Assembly: GCF_019578655.1 (NCBI RefSeq)
Contig: NC_063265.1
Span: 2,452,501 to 2,516,500, forward strand
Reading direction: 5' to 3'
Length of the DNA stretch: 64,000 bases
Source: Ricinus communis
Lineage: Eukaryota; Streptophyta; Magnoliopsida; Malpighiales; Euphorbiaceae
Below, piece by piece: positions 59,301 to 64,000 of this stretch. The first letter of the stretch is position 1; each line of letters starts with the position of its first letter. The position numbers were made by a program, and so were the translations under genes. The notes beneath the pieces were generated by a model that was not told where the DNA came from, searched no databases, and saw nothing but the letters and a program-made list of their open reading frames with translations.

Positions 59301-60700
59301 TATATTAAACTTGAACCGTTTTTTATCACTAATATGATTTCATCGAGCAAAACTTAAACAGTGTTGTATTCAAATCCTCTCGAACTCGTTTTCACTCCTA
59401 TTAGTACCACAAATTAAAGTGGGAGTGAGAAATCATATTTATTAGTGATATAAGCATCATCATATACTATAGTTATTATTACTTTTTAAAATATAAAAAC
59501 TAAAATTAAAATATATGGGTGAATCTTTAGTCCAAGTACATAGTATATTTATCTCAAAAAAATTTAATTGTATATAATTATCCATTTAATTTTGGAAATA
59601 TCCTTTATTAAGAAAGAAAATACATTAAATAAGTTATTTTATCTGTTATTAAATTACTATAGATATTCCTTTCTATAGGAAATAATGAATATTATCATTA
59701 CACGTTTTATTCAATTATTTTGATGAGAGATTAAATATTGATTTACTTTTAAGAAATGAATAATTTATTTTCTGATTATATACAAATCTCTTATCCTAAA
59801 TGATAATATATTGTGATTTTATTCTTAAATTAAAAATACTTTTACCCTAAAAAATAACATATAATTTAGAAAATAAAAACAACAATATTATTATATCTAT
59901 AAAATTAATTTATATTATTCCAATTATATTACTAATAAATAATAAAAATAATTGTATTTTATGATATATTTAATAATAATTTAAAATGAGTTTCTTATCT
60001 ATTACCTTTCATCATTCTTATATATAGTTACTAGCAATATACTTGTGTTAATGCATAATTATTGATAAATTCATATATAAATTATTAGTTTAAAATATTA
60101 TATTTTAATAAAAATATTACATTATAAAAATAATTTATTTAATTATTATTTTATTTAATAACACTTAATATTATCAGATTCCTTATATAACCATAAAATT
60201 TAATAGTTATAAAAAATAATTAAAAAATTATAATACATATATGGGAAATTAGTGTCATTATATAATCACTAATTTTTTTTATTATACTTAATTACTATTT
60301 TATTTTAATAAGCATTTAGTAATATCATTTCATTACTTGTATTAATGCACAATTACTAATAATCTTATAATTTAATTTTTCACTTTAAAGTATTTTATTT
60401 TAATTGTAAATATAATATATTATAAAAAATAACTGTATTTAGCAATATTTTACTCTAATAAGTATTTAATATTACCATTTTAATTTGATAATTTTAAAAT
60501 TTAATGGTCATAAAAAAACAAATAAAAATATATAATGAATTAACGACATTACATAATCACTAATTTTTTAATTACATTTACTTATCATTTATTTTAACAA
60601 ATACTTAATTATATCATTTTATTTTATTAGTATCTAATATTAGAATACATTTACCTATCATTTTATATGCATTTAATACCATTGTAAGGCTGAAAACTGT
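56400..60700. other. AT-rich intergenic region with dispersed repeats
   Basis: No gene is seen. A unit with 'ataagtatttaatattatcatttta..taataacttaaaatttaat..taattac' occurs three times, at about 56,930-57,080, 60,130-60,350 and 60,430-60,640. A possible LTR promoter-like stretch lies at 57,900-58,080 (aactctataaaaataatctctatagagcc, then tctatctattattcttattcccg), but no LTR ends were identified. A T-run occurs at 58,086-58,100. Confidence 0.45.
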
Positions 60701-60749
60701 CTTTAGGCAATTGTGGCTTAAGCTTCCCACTCCATTTTAAATGATGGAA

Positions 60750-62189
60750 TACCACGGACAGTGGTGCCACCAGCTTGGTGAAAGTTCTTTGTGGGCTATC
60801 TAGTTTGGGTTATGGTTTTGTCTCGGGTTGGGGTATATCTTCAAAAAGTTCATGACCTCATCTTCATTAAAATCATGGATAATTATGGACACTTGGTTTG
60901 GCGGTGGTATGTTGTTGTAGTTTGACAAAAGGTTTTCTCTGGTACTGGGTTGGTCTTTTCGGCATTAATAAGGTTTTGAATTTCATGTTTCAATCAGATG
61001 TAGTTATCTGTGTGGTGGCCGAGTGCTTGGTGGAACTTGCAATAGGTGTTGGGTTTGTAACTATGTGCATTTGGGTTTGGTAGATTTTTTAGGGTAGTTG
61101 GTTGGAGCATTGCCATTCTGTACTAACCTCTCAAAGATCTTTGAGAGAGGTTGTCTGAAGTTGGAGAACTTCCTCGGCTGCTGGACAACATTCATATCTA
61201 GAGTTCTATTCCATCCAGCCTCATAGTTTGATCTTTCGTCGGTTCGCACAGTGTTCCTTTTGTCATTTTTTATTTCTTTAACCTGAAGCCCGTCATTATA
61301 CAAGTCCATCAAAGTCTTCGGGTTCATCATCTGAAGACTTTCAATCCAACCAGGAAGAATATTTTGGACCACCATACATACTTGGTCCTTTTCGGAGAGC
61401 TTATTCTTCATCAACCCAGCCTTATTTCTCCACCTAGTTAAAAAGTCAGAGGACTAGTTTGATTTTTATTTGGTAGACTTGAGATTCCTAATCGAGACTT
61501 TCAACTAGATACTATAGTCATATTGCTTAACAAAAAGAATTACACAGATCACGCCATTCAACTTTAACAGATTTCTCTAGACCATTATACCAGTTTACAG
61601 TAGGTCCTTCTAGTGATAGCATAAATAGCTTGACAATTTGATTCATACTTAGTTGTGTAGTTCCTATAATAGTTACATATTACTTTAAATGAACTTCAGA
61701 TCACCAGTGCCATTGAACTTGTTGATATCATGCATCATGAACTTTGCAGGCAGCTTGTCTTCACCAGTCAACATTAACTCTTCAAAATCATAGGTTGGGT
61801 CCAACCCTTTGATTTCCAACACACATTGCATCTTATCAAGCCTAGCACTTAAGCTATTTATAGCTTTATTAGTGGCAAAGGTTGTTTCCCTTTTGGCTTG
61901 ATCTAGCACGTATTCGTCAAAATCTCAGAAATTTAGGCTATTCCTCTTCTAACTTCAGCATTATCATTAGCAGCAACAGTGGTTGCAGCAGCAGTCTCAA
62001 TTACAATTGTAACTAGGTCAATAACAGTAGGGGGATTAACCGGTCAATTGGAGCAGCAGGTGAGGCTTGGTTCACAGCCATCCCAGCCAAAAGCTGTTCG
62101 AGTTCCTCCCAGATCACACCCCTTAGTTCATCGATAACGACATTCTTGAGGATCTTAACATCTTGCTCATTAGCATTTTCATTGGCCAT
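60750..62189 (-). pseudogene. Ty3/gypsy Tat/Ogre-like gag relic
   Basis: The minus strand begins ATG at 62,189 (MANENANEQDVKILKNVVID), then changes frame. At 61,909-61,685 it encodes YDFEELMLTGEDKLPAKFMM with NKFNGTGD, the start of the gag capsid region. At 61,414-61,061 it encodes KLSEKDQVCMVVQNILPGW to QPRKFSNFRQPLSKIFERLV. Near 61,060-60,980 it reads YCKFHQALGHHTDNY, a zinc-knuckle-like block in which the final Cys is Tyr. Stops and frame changes between the blocks show it is dead. The 270 bases between the two clear blocks keep only scattered similarity. Confidence 0.75.
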
Positions 62190-63024
62190 TTTAGATGTAG
62201 CTTCAATGGTAACTTGACACCTTAGTCTTTCAAGAAGCTCTAATACGGTTCAAATCCTTAGAAAGATGGATACTTTTTCCAGCCTCCCAATATCTTGCCT
62301 CTTCCTATTTAAAGGAGAATCTATATGGCTAAAAGAAGATTAGTATGATACATGCGATGTATGACGCACGTGATATGCACAAAGAGAAGAAAAAGAGTTA
62401 ACACACACATTAATATATAAATCATCCTTTTAACCTTATTACTCATGCACATAGTTCACAGTAGGTCTTTTCTTCTCTAGAATTTTTTGTCAAGGCTTTT
62501 TATCAATAGGGGATAGTAGGCCTGATGCGGATGCCATAAGCTCTCAAAGCAGATTTAAAACAAATAAGGTAATGTTTCTCATTATAAGCATAAAAGCTTG
62601 CATATTTTAGGCCTGGCGCATGATTCCATATATCTTTAGGCCAAGACTTTCTAATACTTGGGCTTAAGTACTTATAAAGAAGAACATCTCATATAGCAAG
62701 TAATACGGTTCCTAAGGGAGATTGCTACTATCATTACTGTAAGTTGAGTCTTGGGTAAAGATAAAAGGTTCCTATAAGTAAAATGTGTTATTCCTTGCCT
62801 CGTCTCCTCACTCAAAGATCTATGCAACAAAGGAAATTTACTCATTACTTATGAGTGACGGTTAGCCAGTGTCACAATTCTAGGGTTCGAGTAGAAACAA
62901 AAAACCACTAACTAACGCCATCGGGACTGTAAGGATGCACAATGTGTGAAAGTGTAGCGATGCAAGAACCACCCGTTAAATAATGAAATTAAAGACAGAC
63001 ATATACTGGAATTAGCTTCTCTTA

Positions 63025-63042
63025 TCCTCAGTGGAGTAGCCA
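63025..63042 (-). other. Primer-binding site, tRNA-Arg type
   Basis: On the minus strand TGGCTACTCCACTGAGGA lies one base after CACA at 63,044. Tat/Ogre elements commonly use TGGCGACTCCACTGGGGA, which this differs from at two positions. It separates the LTR (above 63,043) from the gag leader (62,190-63,024). Confidence 0.6.
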
Positions 63043-63043
63043 C

Positions 63044-64000
63044 TGTGGGCGGCAATTTCAGCGCACACCCAAGTGTCTTTGGAACACTTTTACTAATGAG
63101 TAACGCTTCTCGATTCCATAAGAAAGCTTACGTCACAAATCCAGAGATGGATCCGGAAGCCAACTTCCTTATTTATGTATATTTGTCTTTAATTTAGTAT
63201 TTAACGGGCTATTCCCTATAAATGCAGTATAATATTTGTACACATTAAGTACTACAACATGTGAGGTCTGCCTAAATTCTGCCCTTTTTATTAAAGCTAG
63301 CCCAATACTTAAACTTATTAACCTAATTTACTAGTCAGTTATGTACAAGGCCTATCTGGTATAGTCCAATTACATCTTATACTTTAATAACCAAGCATGT
63401 TAAGCCTAATTCACTGCTTTTTAAGATAGGCCCAATTAAGTGATATTAAATTTAGATATGGCCCAATTATTCTAACTAAAGCATGGTAAAACCCACTAGG
63501 TTTATATTAATTCTAGATTTTTCATTTACTATTGATTAGCCTAGTGGACTACGATTTTCATGTTGGGTCCAATTTTAAGGTCTAAAGTCTGTGTGATCCA
63601 TTTTACTTAATTAATCATGTTACACTTATTTAATCATACAATAAACAGAAAAAAGTAAAAAATAAAGTACAGATTAAATCTAGCTATTACAACCCACATA
63701 CAATTAAAAATGAAGAGAAAAAACGCCTCAAATCTAATTACAAATATGAATACATAAAAGGTCGAAAATTAGAGTTTTAGGGTGCTGAGCAAATCAATTA
63801 CGGGTGTAGAGCCGATCGGCTCAACGCAGAGTCCAATCGACTCTAAGGTTTTGGTTAGTGTTTTTAGCAGTTTCTTCCTCGATTTGATCTCCTTGGAGCC
63901 AATCCCACATATACAGGAGACAAAAGATCAATTAAAATCATGCAAAACTAATAGAAAATATAGAATACATGGAATTGAATATAAAGCCTAAGCAGAACAT
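63044..64000 (-). repeat. 5' LTR of the Tat/Ogre-like relic, partial
   Basis: The sequence right of the primer-binding site, read on the minus strand, ends in CACA and should be the LTR; it runs past the window edge, so its start is unknown. It contains no gene. The word gccgatcggc at 63,812 is a short palindrome of no assigned role. Confidence 0.5.

Overview
This is AT-rich plant nuclear DNA, almost certainly from a eudicot. The genes have GT-AG introns and encode plant families (XTH, plant ALKBH2, a CAR-type C2 protein), and the rest is dominated by plant LTR retrotransposons, a FAR1-type Mutator-like element and MITE-like repeats. The sequence alone does not fix the species. Only two genes look intact. 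No rRNA, tRNA or CRISPR array was seen.

Layout. 1-2,684: 5' end of a minus-strand LTR retrotransposon (2.3 kb LTR, iMet-type primer-binding site, start of gag). 2,690-14,580: first part of a decayed segmental array built from three modules: broken FGGY carbohydrate-kinase gene pieces, a repeat-derived module here called E, and a 5 kb module here called S that carries an unidentified spliced gene remnant. 15,200-19,570: a decayed FAR1/MULE-like transposon with arrays of short repeats and, on the opposite strand, a passenger resembling the N-terminal part of plant PMD/ULP1-like transposon genes. 19,817-20,880: an XTH gene that is probably dead (start codon lost, frame-shifted signal peptide, Trp to stop). 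22,400-39,400: the FGGY/E/S modules recur, first on the same strand (22,400-29,263) and then inverted (29,300-39,400), so S at 9,600-14,580 pairs with 32,690-38,280 as inverted repeats. 39,612-41,200: Ty3/gypsy integrase tail and probable 3' LTR. 41,220-43,790: nested fold-back repeats.

44,102-45,959 (minus): intact four-exon ALKBH2-type DNA dealkylation dioxygenase, 249 residues. 48,050-53,000: AT-rich DNA with a paired inverted-tandem repeat and a PIF/Harbinger-like MITE flanked by TTA. 53,902-55,329 (minus): intact three-exon CAR-like C2-domain protein, 167 residues, with a likely 5' UTR intron. 56,400-60,700: AT-rich intergenic DNA with dispersed repeats. 60,750-64,000: Tat/Ogre-like Ty3/gypsy relic on the minus strand (zinc-knuckle and gag remnants, tRNA-Arg-type primer-binding site, partial 5' LTR).

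The two live genes look like unrelated housekeeping or signalling genes. The interest lies in the modular inverted FGGY array, whose stop codons are nearly all explained by C-to-T changes in Gln or Arg codons, and in the transposon with its antisense passenger.
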